The translations under genes and the position numbers were made by a program. From assembly GCA_910579835.1 (NCBI GenBank), contig CAJTWQ010000011.1, forward strand, positions 1 through 47,459: a stretch of DNA of 47,459 nucleotides, in the 5' to 3' direction. This document shows positions 1 through 8,076 of the stretch, piece after piece; the stretch's first letter is position 1; each line of letters opens with the position of its first letter. The notes beneath the pieces are model-generated. The model ran no database searches. It was not told the origin of the DNA and worked only from the letters and a program-made list of their open reading frames with translations. This DNA is from an uncultured Ruminococcus sp. (GTDB lineage: Bacteria > Bacillota > Clostridia > Oscillospirales > Ruminococcaceae).

Positions 1-90
1 CTCGCGGATACGCATGGTTCTTCTGATTTCCTTGGGTATTACAACACGTCCCAGGTCATCAATTCTTCTTACAATTCCAGTTGCTTTCAT
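1..90 (-). CDS. spoVT: SpoVT/AbrB-family transcriptional regulator, N-terminal fragment
   Basis: Only the first 30 codons lie in the window; the gene continues beyond base 1. The translation begins MKATGIVRRIDDLGRVVIPK, followed by EIRRTMRIRE. This is the swapped-hairpin AbrB DNA-binding domain as found at the N-terminus of stage V sporulation protein T. The ATG at 90 is preceded by a good GGAGG site (about 99-103). In the family this domain binds DNA, and in SpoVT it tunes late forespore gene expression. It lies downstream of ispE on the same strand. Other AbrB paralogues share this N-terminus, so the SpoVT name is probable rather than certain. Confidence 0.8.
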   Translation of the reverse strand, partial: MKATGIVRRIDDLGRVVIPKEIRRTMRIRE

Positions 91-187
91 TTATTTAACC
101 TCCACAAATTCATTATTTGAGGCGCCGCACAATTTTTATGGTGAGCGTCTTGATTTTGTGGTGTTATTATTTCCCGTAACGGAAATA

Positions 188-1069
188 TTATTCACAATTA
201 ATAAAGGCTTTATCGGTCGTAAGGCATACTCCGGAAAAAAATTCCTGTTTTTTCAAAATATCACGGCATTTTTTTGCATTGTCCATATCGGTGAAAAGTC
301 CGAAAACAGCAGAGCCGCTTCCTGTCATTACTGCTGATAAAGCTCCTGATGCTTTCATTATTCTGCGGATCTGTGATACTTCTTCAAGAGCGGCAGCGTC
401 CTCAAATATATTTCCAAAAAAGCGATGGGCGCATTCGGGGGTTTCTGCAATAGCCTTTGAAAGACTTTCTATATTGGGGCGGTTCGGAGCTTCAAGCCTG
501 TCGACAGCCTTGTAGGCTTCAGCAGTGGAAATGCCCTGAACTCCCTTTGCCACGACTAGGATTCTTCCGGAATAATCGGGGAGAGAAGTTATTTTTTCAC
601 CAATTCCGGAAACATAAGCCGTTCCTCCGGTAAAGAAAAATGGAACATCCGCACCGATTTTTTTGCCTATCTCCACAAGCTTCTGAATATCAAGCCGAGC
701 GCTGCAAAGCTCGTTAAGACAGTATATAACGGCAGCGGCGTCTGAGCTTCCTCCGCCCATGCCTGCCTGTGAGGGAATCCCTTTTTTTATGACAATACCG
801 CATCCTTTGTCAGAGCCAATCGTATCCAGAAAAAGACGAGCCGCCTTGTATGCAATATTTTTTTCGCCTCCTGGAACGTGGTCTGCCCGGTCAAATTCGT
901 CGGTCAAAATACAATTTACGTCGATATTTCCCGAATTGTTAAGCTCCACGGTCACTTCGTCATATATGCCCACCGTCTGGAAAACGCTTTTTATGACATG
1001 GTAGCCGTTCGGCAGTTTTCCGCATACATCCAGGGCAAGATTTACTTTAGCGGCTGTTTTAATCTTCAT
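188..1069 (-). CDS. ispE: 4-diphosphocytidyl-2-C-methyl-D-erythritol kinase
   Basis: This GHMP kinase of the MEP isoprenoid pathway phosphorylates the 2-hydroxyl of CDP-methylerythritol using ATP in the cytosol. The protein is 293 residues, normal for IspE. It opens MKIKTAAKVNLALDV with the conserved substrate lysine near residue 8. The glycine-rich ATP loop PSQAGMGGGSSDAA is near 99-112, and the catalytic Asp sits in GADVPFF near 141. I chose ATG at 1069 because GGCGG lies eight bases upstream; a GTG at 1078 would add three residues. The start overlaps the end of the upstream aminotransferase gene by 11 bases, suggesting translational coupling. IspH, the last enzyme of this pathway, is encoded near 42.6 kb. 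Confidence 0.93.
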   Translation of the reverse strand: MKIKTAAKVNLALDVCGKLPNGYHVIKSVFQTVGIYDEVTVELNNSGNIDVNCILTDEFDRADHVPGGEKNIAYKAARLFLDTIGSDKGCGIVIKKGIPSQAGMGGGSSDAAAVIYCLNELCSARLDIQKLVEIGKKIGADVPFFFTGGTAYVSGIGEKITSLPDYSGRILVVAKGVQGISTAEAYKAVDRLEAPNRPNIESLSKAIAETPECAHRFFGNIFEDAAALEEVSQIRRIMKASGALSAVMTGSGSAVFGLFTDMDNAKKCRDILKKQEFFSGVCLTTDKAFINCE

Positions 1070-2246
1070 GATGTTCACCGCCGATTTTTTTCAGGAATCT
1101 TTCAATGCGGCTCATAGCCTCCATAAGATGCTTTAAAGAGTATGCATAGGATATTCTTATATACCCCTCTCCGCTTTCGCCGAATGCACTGCCCGGAACG
1201 GCGGCTACTTTTTCTTCAAAAAGAAGACGTTCGCAGAATTCCTCGCTGTTCATGCCCGTGCTGCTGATACAGGGGAAAACATAGAACGCTCCTTCCGGAT
1301 TAAAGCAGGTCAGACCAAGACGGTTAAATTCATTGACGAGATAGCGCCGCCTGATATTGTATTCATCAACCATTTTTACGACCTCTGAATCGCAGGATTC
1401 AAGAGCCTCAACAGCAGCATTTTGACTGATATACGGACTGCACATAATGCCGTACTGATGGATTTTTGCGATTTGGGATATTATCGGTTCGGGAGCGGCA
1501 ACATATCCAAGACGCCAGCCGGTCATAGCATATGCCTTTGAAAAGCCGTTTACATAAATTGTACGCTCTGCCATGTCCTGGGCTTCAATAATGGAATAGT
1601 GTTTTCTGCCGTATGTAAGCTCGGAGTATATTTCATCTGAGAGAACCATAATATCCGTATTCCGGAGAAATTCGGCAATTGGTTCGATATCCTCTTTTGT
1701 CATTACGGCTCCGGTGGGGTTGTTGGGAAAGGGCATGATCAGCAGTTTTGTTTTGTCTGTAATTTTGTCTTTAAAATCATTTAAAGTCAGCTTGAAATTA
1801 TTTTCGATCCTTGTGGGGACAGAAACCGGAACGCCGCCTGCAAGTTCCACCAATGGGGCGTAGCATACAAAGCATGGTTCAACCACAAGTACTTCGTCAC
1901 CGGGATCGATTATTCCACGGAGAGCCAGGTCAATAGCCTCAGAGCCGCCCACGGTTATAAGAATTTCATTTTCAGGACAGTATTTTATGCTGTGCTTTTT
2001 CTCAATTTTTTGGCTTACAGCTTCACGCAGGGGCGTAAGACCTTTGTTGGGGCCGTATATGATATGCTTTCTTTCAAGCACCTGTATAGCAGCCTTGCGT
2101 ATTACCCATGGGGTGGAGAAATCCGGTTCGCCTACGCCAAGACTGATAACTCCCTCCATTGTTCCGGCAATATCAAAGAATTTTCGTATTCCGGAGGGCT
2201 TGATCTGTTTTATTTTATTGGACAGCACTTTATCGTAATCAAACAC
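1059..2246 (-). CDS. Class I/II pyridoxal-phosphate aminotransferase
   Basis: This is a fold-type I aminotransferase of 395 residues. The PLP lysine is K237 in the motif SKAYAMTGWRLGY. NNPTG is at 175-179, the pyridine-binding Asp is in LSDEIY near 204, and the C-terminal substrate Arg is in GYIRISYA. Such enzymes move amino groups between an amino acid and 2-oxoglutarate; the substrate (aspartate, aromatic or alanine) cannot be read from sequence. The start is a GTG at 2246, immediately after the Lrp gene on the same strand, and no better ATG is in range. The pairing with an Lrp/AsnC regulator suggests amino-acid-responsive expression. The 3' end overlaps ispE. Confidence 0.9.
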   Translation of the reverse strand: MFDYDKVLSNKIKQIKPSGIRKFFDIAGTMEGVISLGVGEPDFSTPWVIRKAAIQVLERKHIIYGPNKGLTPLREAVSQKIEKKHSIKYCPENEILITVGGSEAIDLALRGIIDPGDEVLVVEPCFVCYAPLVELAGGVPVSVPTRIENNFKLTLNDFKDKITDKTKLLIMPFPNNPTGAVMTKEDIEPIAEFLRNTDIMVLSDEIYSELTYGRKHYSIIEAQDMAERTIYVNGFSKAYAMTGWRLGYVAAPEPIISQIAKIHQYGIMCSPYISQNAAVEALESCDSEVVKMVDEYNIRRRYLVNEFNRLGLTCFNPEGAFYVFPCISSTGMNSEEFCERLLFEEKVAAVPGSAFGESGEGYIRISYAYSLKHLMEAMSRIERFLKKIGGEHHED

Positions 2247-2248
2247 GA

Positions 2249-2722
2249 TTAACCCAAACCCCTTTCATCAGGTTCTTCACCGTCAATGAAGATTCCCTTT
2301 TCCTTGTATTTTTTGAGAATAAAGTGGGTAGCGGTTGAGAGAACTCCGTCAATAGTGGAGAGTCTTTCGGAAACAAAGAGAGCTACATCTTTCAGATTAT
2401 TGCCTTTGACCTCAACTGACAGGTCATATGCTCCGGACATGAGGCTTACGCTTTCAACCTCGTCGTACATCATGATAGTTTTGGCTATATCGTCAAATCC
2501 GCAGTCGCGCTGCGGAGTGACTTTCAGCTCAATAGTAGCGTAGACTATTGATTTATCGTATTTTTCATCGTCTACTATCACACTGTAGCCTTTGATAACG
2601 CCTTCGTTTTCAAGCTTACGGATTTCCGTTTCAGCTTCTTTCGGCGTAATTCCAAGCATTTCCCCCAGCGCTGTGTTGGAAATACGCGCATTTTGCTGTA
2701 AAATTTTAACAATATCGTTCAT
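2249..2722 (-). CDS. Lrp/AsnC-family transcriptional regulator
   Basis: A 157-residue protein with an N-terminal winged helix-turn-helix (about 1-55, including NTALGEMLGITPKEAETEIRK) and a C-terminal RAM/AsnC effector and oligomerisation domain (about 65-145). Members form octamers and sense amino acids. The ATG at 2722 has AAAGGA upstream. The gene is followed within a few bases by an aminotransferase on the same strand, so the likely role is local control of that gene in response to an amino acid. This role is inferred from position. The neighbouring PHP phosphatase upstream is 47 bases away and may be co-transcribed. Confidence 0.9.
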   Translation of the reverse strand: MNDIVKILQQNARISNTALGEMLGITPKEAETEIRKLENEGVIKGYSVIVDDEKYDKSIVYATIELKVTPQRDCGFDDIAKTIMMYDEVESVSLMSGAYDLSVEVKGNNLKDVALFVSERLSTIDGVLSTATHFILKKYKEKGIFIDGEEPDERGLG

Positions 2723-2769
2723 AAAAATTATTCCTTTCTTATAATGCTTATCAGATTCCGAACCGGCTC

Positions 2770-3615
2770 TCAGATCTCTGTATAATATGCTTTATGCTTT
2801 TTGAACCAGCACACGCGGTCGAAACCTGCCGCACGAGCTATCTCAAAGCCGTCGGTAATATTTCTTCCCAAATCTTCTACTTTGTGAGCGTCTGAACCAA
2901 CGGAAACAAGCATGCCGCCCAGATCGCGGAACAGCTTCACATATTTAAGAGAGGGGAAGCAGTCGCCAAATCCCTGACGGAGACCGGATGTGTTGATCTC
3001 GATGCCCTTGTCCTTTACAATAAGTTCACGGAAGCTTTCGGCAATTATTTCGTCAAATCGGCTTATATCAGGATTTATACCGCAACGGCGCTTCATATAC
3101 CGAAGCGAATATGTAAGGTGACCCAGGACGTCAAATTTTCCCCATTGGCAAAGCTCATAGACCTCTTTGAAGTATTTTTCAAGCAAGCAGAATACTTCAT
3201 CTTCCGACATATTTTTATAGTCGATATAGAAAAAATCTTTTTCTCCTCTCAGCTGATGCAAAGAACCGATTATAAAGTCCAGCCGCTCATCCTCCGCCGC
3301 TTTTTCCGCCGCCTCAATATCTTGAGTTGCCTGTCCAAGCTCGGTTCCGCAGATAAGGTTTATTTTTCGTCCGTATTTTTCTTTAAGAGCGGTAACGGCT
3401 TCAAGGGAACGGTCAAAATCCTCAGCGTAATTGAAATGGTCGAAAAGCTCAGTTTCTTTATAATGCTCTTTGGGATACCATGTGCTGCATTCGCAATGGT
3501 CTGTAATGGCATATGCCGCCAGATCAAGCTCAATGGCACGTTCGATCATAGAATTTATATCGGCCTCGGAGTCCATAGAGAACTGAGTATGCGTGTGGCA
3601 GTCAATGTATCTCAT
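2770..3615 (-). CDS. PHP-domain phosphatase, histidinol-phosphatase (HisK/HisJ) type
   Basis: This 281-residue protein belongs to the PHP metallohydrolase superfamily. It starts MRYIDCHTHTQFSMDSEADI, giving the first HxH metal pair. It continues with TDHCE, GTELG, GSLHQL, LGHLTY and GSDAHK, which together are the usual trinuclear metal ligands. The arrangement fits class III histidinol-phosphate phosphatases, which make L-histidinol in histidine synthesis, though no other his gene is visible nearby. I used ATG 3615, preceded by GAGGAT. A longer reading to 3693 adds residues that do not match the family start and lacks a ribosome-binding site. Confidence 0.8.
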   Translation of the reverse strand: MRYIDCHTHTQFSMDSEADINSMIERAIELDLAAYAITDHCECSTWYPKEHYKETELFDHFNYAEDFDRSLEAVTALKEKYGRKINLICGTELGQATQDIEAAEKAAEDERLDFIIGSLHQLRGEKDFFYIDYKNMSEDEVFCLLEKYFKEVYELCQWGKFDVLGHLTYSLRYMKRRCGINPDISRFDEIIAESFRELIVKDKGIEINTSGLRQGFGDCFPSLKYVKLFRDLGGMLVSVGSDAHKVEDLGRNITDGFEIARAAGFDRVCWFKKHKAYYTEI

Positions 3616-3933
3616 GATTAACACCATCCTCAAATAAATATAGCTTTGCTTATTAAACCTTGCCAGATTGGCAGAACAATATAATGATAACACTTTTATT
3701 ATAACATATTTTTTTGAATCATGCCACAGATTTATGAAAAAAACATATGTAAAAAAATAAAATTATATTTAGGGTTTTCTTTTTTATTTTTTTATGATAT
3801 AAGCAGCGTGACGCTGCATCCTGTGTCGCGCTGAAAAAATATTAGTCGGAATTTATTTCCGCGCCTGTTGCAAATTTAGACATTATATGATATAATGAAT
3901 ATTAAAGATTATTATTAAAAAGGAGAATTATTT
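3616..3933. other. AT-rich intergenic region between divergent operons
   Basis: This 318-base stretch separates the minus-strand PHP phosphatase from the plus-strand ACT gene. It holds a clear plus-strand promoter at 3868-3896. A TATAAT-type -10 lies on the minus strand around 3695-3705, preceded by TG, with a weak -35. A GC-rich palindrome, GCAGCGT-G-ACGCTGC, sits at 3803-3817 in otherwise very AT-rich sequence and could be an operator or small hairpin. No open reading frame with a ribosome-binding site was seen. Confidence 0.6.
3868..3896 (+). promoter_or_regulatory. Promoter for ACT-UPF0210 operon
   Basis: TTGCAA at 3868-3873, a 17-base spacer, and TATAAT at 3891-3896 preceded by TGA (extended -10). 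Transcription should begin near 3903, about 30 bases before the ATG at 3934. Confidence 0.75.
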
Positions 3934-4203
3934 ATGCGAGCAGTGATAACCGTAATCGGAAAGGATACCGTAGGCATTCTTCATAGAGTAAGCGGAATAT
4001 GTGCAGAATTTAACGTAAACGTTATCGAGGTTACACAGAGTGTGCTTCAGGATATGTTTGCAATGATCATGCTTGTGGATATATCTGCGATAAACAGCGA
4101 TTTTTCAGAGTTGGTGGATAAGATGACTAATCTTGGCGGCGAGCTTGGACTTTCAATTCATACGCAGCATGAAGACATTTTTAATTCTATGCACAGTGTT
4201 TAA
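3934..4203 (+). CDS. ACT-domain protein (UPF0237 type)
   Basis: An 89-residue protein that is essentially one ACT domain, beginning MRAVITVIGKDTVGILHRVS. ACT domains bind small ligands such as amino acids and usually work as dimers. Its length matches the UPF0237 family. A strong AAGGAG precedes the ATG at 3934 and the promoter lies 40 bases upstream. The UPF0210 gene follows after 14 bases with its own Shine-Dalgarno site. This ACT-UPF0210 pair is a common conserved arrangement, so the two probably act together, with the ACT protein possibly sensing a ligand. The ligand is unknown. Confidence 0.9.
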   Translation: MRAVITVIGKDTVGILHRVSGICAEFNVNVIEVTQSVLQDMFAMIMLVDISAINSDFSELVDKMTNLGGELGLSIHTQHEDIFNSMHSV

Positions 4204-4217
4204 GGAGAGAGGTTACA

Positions 4218-5576
4218 ATGCTTAACGTATACAATATACTTGAAACGATCCGTATGATTCAGGATGAATGTCTGGATATACGCACTATAACTATGGGAAT
4301 ATCCCTCCTTGACTGCATTGATACCGACATTGACCGTGCTTGCGCTAAGGTTTACGAGAAAATAGTAAGATGCGCAAAGGAACTTGTGCCGGCAGGACAG
4401 AGAATTGAAAAGGAATACGGCATTCCGATTATAAACAAGAGAATTTCCGTAACTCCAATTTCTATACTTGCAGCAGCCTGTCCCGGAAAAAATCCTGTAC
4501 AGTTTGCAAAGGCGCTTCAGAGGGCGGCTGACACTTGCGGCGTAAATTTTATCGGCGGATATTCCGCACTTGTTCACAAGGGATTCAGCGCCGGTGACCT
4601 GGAGCTTATCGAGTCAATTCCCGAAGCTCTTGACGTTACGCAGAATATCTGCTCTTCCGTAAATATCGGTTCTACAAAGTCGGGCATAAACATGGACGCC
4701 GTTGCTCTCATGGGCAGAATAGTCCGTGAATCAGCCGTGAGGACAGCCGACCGCGACTGCATCGGCCCTGCAAAGCTTGTTGTTTTCTGCAATGCCGTTG
4801 AGGATAATCCCTTTATGGCAGGCGCGTTTCACGGTGTGGGCGAACCGGACTGCGAGATCCATGTTGGCGTTTCCGGTCCCGGAGTTGTTCGTGCGGCGCT
4901 GGCTAAATATCCCGAAGCGTCTATAAACGAGCTTGCCGATATTATCAAAAAGACTGCATTTAAAATTACCCGAATGGGCCAGCTTGTTGGTGCAAGAGCT
5001 TCCGAACTGCTGAATGTTCCGTTTGGAATTGTCGATCTTTCTCTTGCGCCTACTCCGGCTATCGGCGACAGCGTTGCTCATATCCTTGAGGAAATGGGAC
5101 TGGAGCAGTGTGGAACTCACGGCACGACTGCTTGTCTTGCTATGCTTAACGATGCAGTAAAGAAAGGCGGAGTTATGGCTTCATCTACGGTGGGCGGTCT
5201 GTCCGGAGCATTTATTCCTGTTTCCGAGGACGCCGGAATGATCGACGCAGCCGTTGACGGAACTCTCAGCCTTGAAAAGCTTGAAGCAATGACGGCGGTA
5301 TGTTCTGTGGGACTTGATATGATCGTTGTTCCCGGTGACATTACTCCTGAGACGATTTCTGCCATTATCGCTGATGAGGCAGCCATAGGAATGGTGAACT
5401 CCAAGACTACGGCAGTTCGTCTTATTCCTGCAATTGGCAGAAAACAGGGAGAAACACTCGAATTCGGCGGACTTCTGGGCAGCGGTCCCGTTATGCCGAT
5501 CAAGGATAAATCTTCTGCTAAATTCATAAGCAGAGGCGGAAGAATACCTGCGCCTATGCAGAGTCTTAAAAATTAA
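4218..5576 (+). CDS. UPF0210/PFL-family protein (DUF711)
   Basis: This is a conserved protein of 452 residues, full length for the UPF0210 family, beginning MLNVYNILETIRMIQDECLD. The fold is related to the glycyl-radical/pyruvate formate-lyase superfamily barrel, but I see no radical glycine motif and the reaction is unknown. Recognisable conserved stretches include ITMGISLLDC, FIGGYSALVHKG and GVSGPGVVRAAL. GAGAGAGG lies just before the ATG. It is in an operon with the ACT-domain gene directly upstream, an association conserved across many bacteria. A kinase gene starts one base after its stop codon. Confidence 0.9.
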   Translation: MLNVYNILETIRMIQDECLDIRTITMGISLLDCIDTDIDRACAKVYEKIVRCAKELVPAGQRIEKEYGIPIINKRISVTPISILAAACPGKNPVQFAKALQRAADTCGVNFIGGYSALVHKGFSAGDLELIESIPEALDVTQNICSSVNIGSTKSGINMDAVALMGRIVRESAVRTADRDCIGPAKLVVFCNAVEDNPFMAGAFHGVGEPDCEIHVGVSGPGVVRAALAKYPEASINELADIIKKTAFKITRMGQLVGARASELLNVPFGIVDLSLAPTPAIGDSVAHILEEMGLEQCGTHGTTACLAMLNDAVKKGGVMASSTVGGLSGAFIPVSEDAGMIDAAVDGTLSLEKLEAMTAVCSVGLDMIVVPGDITPETISAIIADEAAIGMVNSKTTAVRLIPAIGRKQGETLEFGGLLGSGPVMPIKDKSSAKFISRGGRIPAPMQSLKN

Positions 5577-5577
5577 T

Positions 5578-6432
5578 ATGAGTATTGAGCGAATCGCCGC
5601 ACTCTTTGGAGTCGGCGATATTTGCAGCGTTACAGAGCTGAAAAACGGTCATATCAACCGTACATTTTTGTTGAAATGCCGCAGAGGAAAATATATTTTG
5701 CAGTCCATAAACCGTGATGTATTTAAGTTTCCGGAGATTATTGAAGAAAACACAGACTTTATCGTGCAGGCTTTTTCGGAAAATTCCGGCTGCGGCGTGC
5801 GAATTCCTGAATTTCTGACTGCCGGAGGCGAAAAGTATTTTAAGGAAAACGGTGAAGTATGGCGGATGTATAGATATATCGAGCCATCGGGCGTGTATTC
5901 GCCTTATATTCACGGATTTGCTGTCGGACGTTTTCTGAGAGTAATAAATTCCGGTGATTTTCTGCTGAAAACGCCTATTGAGCTGTATGATCACGATATT
6001 CCGCTGCCAATAAGGAATATTCATGGAGACACAAAGGCGGACAATATAATTTTCGGCAAAATTCCTGCGGTTATTGATCTCGATACGTTAATGAGAGGCT
6101 ATGCCTTTGTAGATTTCGGTGATATGCTGCGCTCTGTGACTTCTGTCGGCTTTGATATGCAGAAGATAGGCGAGGCTGTACAGGGATTTGCCGAGGGCGT
6201 TGGTGATTTGCTGAATGATAATGAGATAAACAATCTTTCCGCAGGGACGCTTCTTGTAATAATTAAACTATCTGAGCGCTACTGTGCGGGAAAGAAAAAT
6301 TTTCCGAACAAGACTCAGGAGCAGTGCCGGGAACGGCAAAAGGAACTGATTCTTCAACTGGAAGATTTTCAACGCAATGAGGATGATATTTCCTCAATAA
6401 TCCGGACAATCTTCCGAAAAGGCAGTATTTGA
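5578..6432 (+). CDS. APH-family phosphotransferase, similar to N-acetylhexosamine kinases but shortened
   Basis: A 284-residue protein-kinase-like small-molecule kinase. It carries the Brenner motif IHGDTKADNIIF and the metal-binding stretch VIDLDTLMRGYAFVDFGDM. That pairing of HGDTK/NN and DLDT with DFGD resembles NahK-like N-acetylhexosamine 1-kinases more than antibiotic phosphotransferases. Against that family, which usually has about 350 residues, the region between the N-lobe (ending near FAVGRFLRV) and the Brenner loop is very short. It seems to lack part of the helical insert that helps shape the sugar site. The ATG begins one base after the UPF0210 stop with no strong ribosome-binding site, so translation is probably coupled. 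The substrate is unproven. Confidence 0.7.
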   Translation: MSIERIAALFGVGDICSVTELKNGHINRTFLLKCRRGKYILQSINRDVFKFPEIIEENTDFIVQAFSENSGCGVRIPEFLTAGGEKYFKENGEVWRMYRYIEPSGVYSPYIHGFAVGRFLRVINSGDFLLKTPIELYDHDIPLPIRNIHGDTKADNIIFGKIPAVIDLDTLMRGYAFVDFGDMLRSVTSVGFDMQKIGEAVQGFAEGVGDLLNDNEINNLSAGTLLVIIKLSERYCAGKKNFPNKTQEQCRERQKELILQLEDFQRNEDDISSIIRTIFRKGSI

Positions 6433-6503
6433 ATATAATGTTAGGGGGAAAGAGTTTTCTTTTCCCCTTGATTCTGTCAATTATTGCCTATGGAGGAATT
6501 ATT

Positions 6504-7382
6504 ATGGCAACTTTCTATAATCAGGCTACACTGTCGTATAACGGCAATGTGGCAAGTTCCAACATCACGGCAGGAGAGATACTTGAAAGTCTCACCGTGA
6601 CTAAAACGCCTGTCAACGGCACTTATGCCGCCGGCAGGGATAACTCATACGTTATCAACATTGTAAACAACGGCTCAACGAGCTATAACAATGTTACAGT
6701 TACCGATGATCTTGGCGAATATACCTTTGGAGATCCCGGCACATCTGTCGTGCCTTTGACTTATGTAACCGGATCTGTAAAATATTTTGTGAACGGCGTG
6801 CCTCAGAGCGCTCCTACGGTTACGTCGGAATCGCCTCTTACCGTTACGGGAATAAGCGTTCCGGCAGGCGGAAATGCATCGATCGTCTATACTGCTGCCG
6901 CTAACAGGTTTGCTCCCCTTGGAGAGAACGCTGCTATCGACAATACGGTGACAGTAAGCGGAGCAGGATTCTCGGATATTTCCGCCGCAGCAAGAGTTAC
7001 GCCGGAAAATGCTCCTTCTTTGGATATAAGCAAGGCTCTTAGTCCTGCGGCTGTTGAGGAGAACGGCAGAGTAACCTACACCTTTACTATTCAGAACAGC
7101 GGCAGTACCGAAGCGACTGTTGATGACGATATTGTTTTCAGCGATACTTTCAATCCGGTTCTCAGCAATCTTACGGCTGAATTCAACGGCAGACCGTGGA
7201 CTGAGGGAACTAATTACAGCTACTCTGAAACAACTGGCGTATTCAGATCGCTTGACGGTCAGATCACCGTTCCTCCTGCTGCTTTTGAGCAGGATCCGGC
7301 AACGGGAGCATGGTCTGTACAGCCGGGTGTAAGTACGATCGTTATATCAGGAAATCTTGGCACGGAAACGGACGCCGGCTGA
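6504..7382 (+). CDS. DUF11-like repeat protein
   Basis: A 292-residue beta-rich protein beginning MATFYNQATLSYNGNVASSN. It contains two consecutive DUF11/conserved-repeat immunoglobulin-like modules. The first covers about 25-165 and includes NNGSTSYNNVTVTDDLGEYTFG; the second covers about 170-290 and includes SKALSPAAVEENGRVTYTFTI. Proteins of this kind are common in Clostridia and resemble surface or adhesin modules. No signal peptide, LPXTG or transmembrane anchor is visible with this start. I chose ATG 6504 because TGGAGGAATT lies just upstream; a longer reading from 6429 adds a hydrophobic stretch but lacks a ribosome-binding site. It ends at a strong terminator. The function is unknown, with a spore-surface or structural role conceivable. 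Confidence 0.75.
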   Translation: MATFYNQATLSYNGNVASSNITAGEILESLTVTKTPVNGTYAAGRDNSYVINIVNNGSTSYNNVTVTDDLGEYTFGDPGTSVVPLTYVTGSVKYFVNGVPQSAPTVTSESPLTVTGISVPAGGNASIVYTAAANRFAPLGENAAIDNTVTVSGAGFSDISAAARVTPENAPSLDISKALSPAAVEENGRVTYTFTIQNSGSTEATVDDDIVFSDTFNPVLSNLTAEFNGRPWTEGTNYSYSETTGVFRSLDGQITVPPAAFEQDPATGAWSVQPGVSTIVISGNLGTETDAG

Positions 7383-7395
7383 TAACTTAAAATCA

Positions 7396-7428
7396 GCGCC
7401 GCACAGATAATCTTTGTGCGGCGCTTTT
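7396..7428. terminator. Bidirectional terminator
   Basis: A perfect 10-bp stem, GCGCCGCACA at 7396-7405 with TGTGCGGCGC at 7415-7424, is followed by a short T run on the plus strand. It lies between the convergent DUF11-like gene and the 61-residue gene. Confidence 0.85.
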
Positions 7429-7429
7429 A

Positions 7430-7615
7430 TTAATCCCGGATATAGGCTTCAGGATGCGGCAGGAATGGATACAGTTCCTCATAGGAATTTATATCGCTGC
7501 GGCTTTCCGGTCCGGTTGGAATAAGTCCTGTCATATCGCCCCAAGAGGCAGGGGGACAGACGTATTCAAGGTCGTTTTTGTCCGGTTCAGGGACTGGGAT
7601 CTTTTTATAATTCAT
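7430..7615 (-). CDS. Small conserved protein of unknown function
   Basis: A 61-residue proline-rich, acidic protein. It contains the stretch DMTGLIPTGPES followed by SYEELYPFLP near the C-terminus. I associate the pattern TGLIPT plus a SYEELY motif with small proteins of spore-forming Clostridia, but I cannot name the family with confidence. There is no signal peptide, membrane segment or cysteine cluster. The ATG at 7615 is preceded by GGGAGATGATAAA, a plausible ribosome-binding site, which supports real translation. It converges on the DUF11-like gene and shares its terminator, and it is divergent from the DUF1292 gene. Confidence 0.65.
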   Translation of the reverse strand: MNYKKIPVPEPDKNDLEYVCPPASWGDMTGLIPTGPESRSDINSYEELYPFLPHPEAYIRD

Positions 7616-7673
7616 TTTATCATCTCCCGATGATATTATATCCGCTTCACTGAAAAATATTATTGATATTCTC

Positions 7674-7702
7674 TTGATTTTTTGCGAAAAATATGGTAAA
7701 AT
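7674..7702 (+). promoter_or_regulatory. Promoter for DUF1292 gene
   Basis: TTGATT at 7674-7679, a 17-base spacer, then TAAAAT at 7697-7702. It lies 34 bases before the ATG of the DUF1292 gene. Confidence 0.65.
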
Positions 7703-7735
7703 AATTACAGTAAAATCTGCGGAGGTGCAATCAAA

Positions 7736-8038
7736 ATGAGCGAAAATATGGAAAAAAATACCGAAATGGATGAGGAAAATGAAAACTTCATTACCCTTAC
7801 TGACGACAACGGCGAGGACGTATCGTTTGAGGTGCTTGACGTTATTGAATACAACGAGCGTGAGTTTGCGGTTCTTCTTCCTTTTGAGGATACCGAAGAT
7901 GAAGTGGTTATTCTTGAAGTTATTCCGGGTGAGGACGAGGAAACGGACGAGTTTATTTCCGTTGAGGATGACGAGCTCCTGAATGAAGTTTTTGAAGAAT
8001 TTTTGAAGAGATGCGATGAAGAGTTTGAGTGTCAGTAA
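7736..8038 (+). CDS. DUF1292-domain protein
   Basis: A 100-residue, strongly acidic protein of the DUF1292 family (Bacillus YrzB type). The domain spans about 15-90, with the recognisable core FITLTDDNGEDVSFEVLDVI and FAVLLPFEDTEDEVVIL. Its role is unknown. In many Firmicutes this family sits beside yrrK and yrzL, but those genes are not seen here, so the gene is monocistronic. GGAGGTG lies nine bases before the ATG. A 14-bp perfect hairpin follows the stop codon and is shared with the convergent lipoprotein gene. Confidence 0.88.
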   Translation: MSENMEKNTEMDEENENFITLTDDNGEDVSFEVLDVIEYNEREFAVLLPFEDTEDEVVILEVIPGEDEETDEFISVEDDELLNEVFEEFLKRCDEEFECQ

Positions 8039-8039
8039 T

Positions 8040-8075
8040 AAAATTCCCTGTTCTATGATCGGAACAGGGAATTTT
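8040..8075. terminator. Bidirectional terminator
   Basis: A 14-bp perfect stem, AAAATTCCCTGTTC at 8040-8053 with GAACAGGGAATTTT at 8062-8075 and an 8-base loop, carries A/T tails usable in both directions. It separates the DUF1292 gene from the convergent lipoprotein gene. Confidence 0.88.
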
Positions 8076-8076
8076 A

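Noticed and set aside
4200..4577. Minus-strand frame of 125 codons within the UPF0210 gene
   Set aside because: It is antisense to a well-conserved gene and its product is unlike any family.
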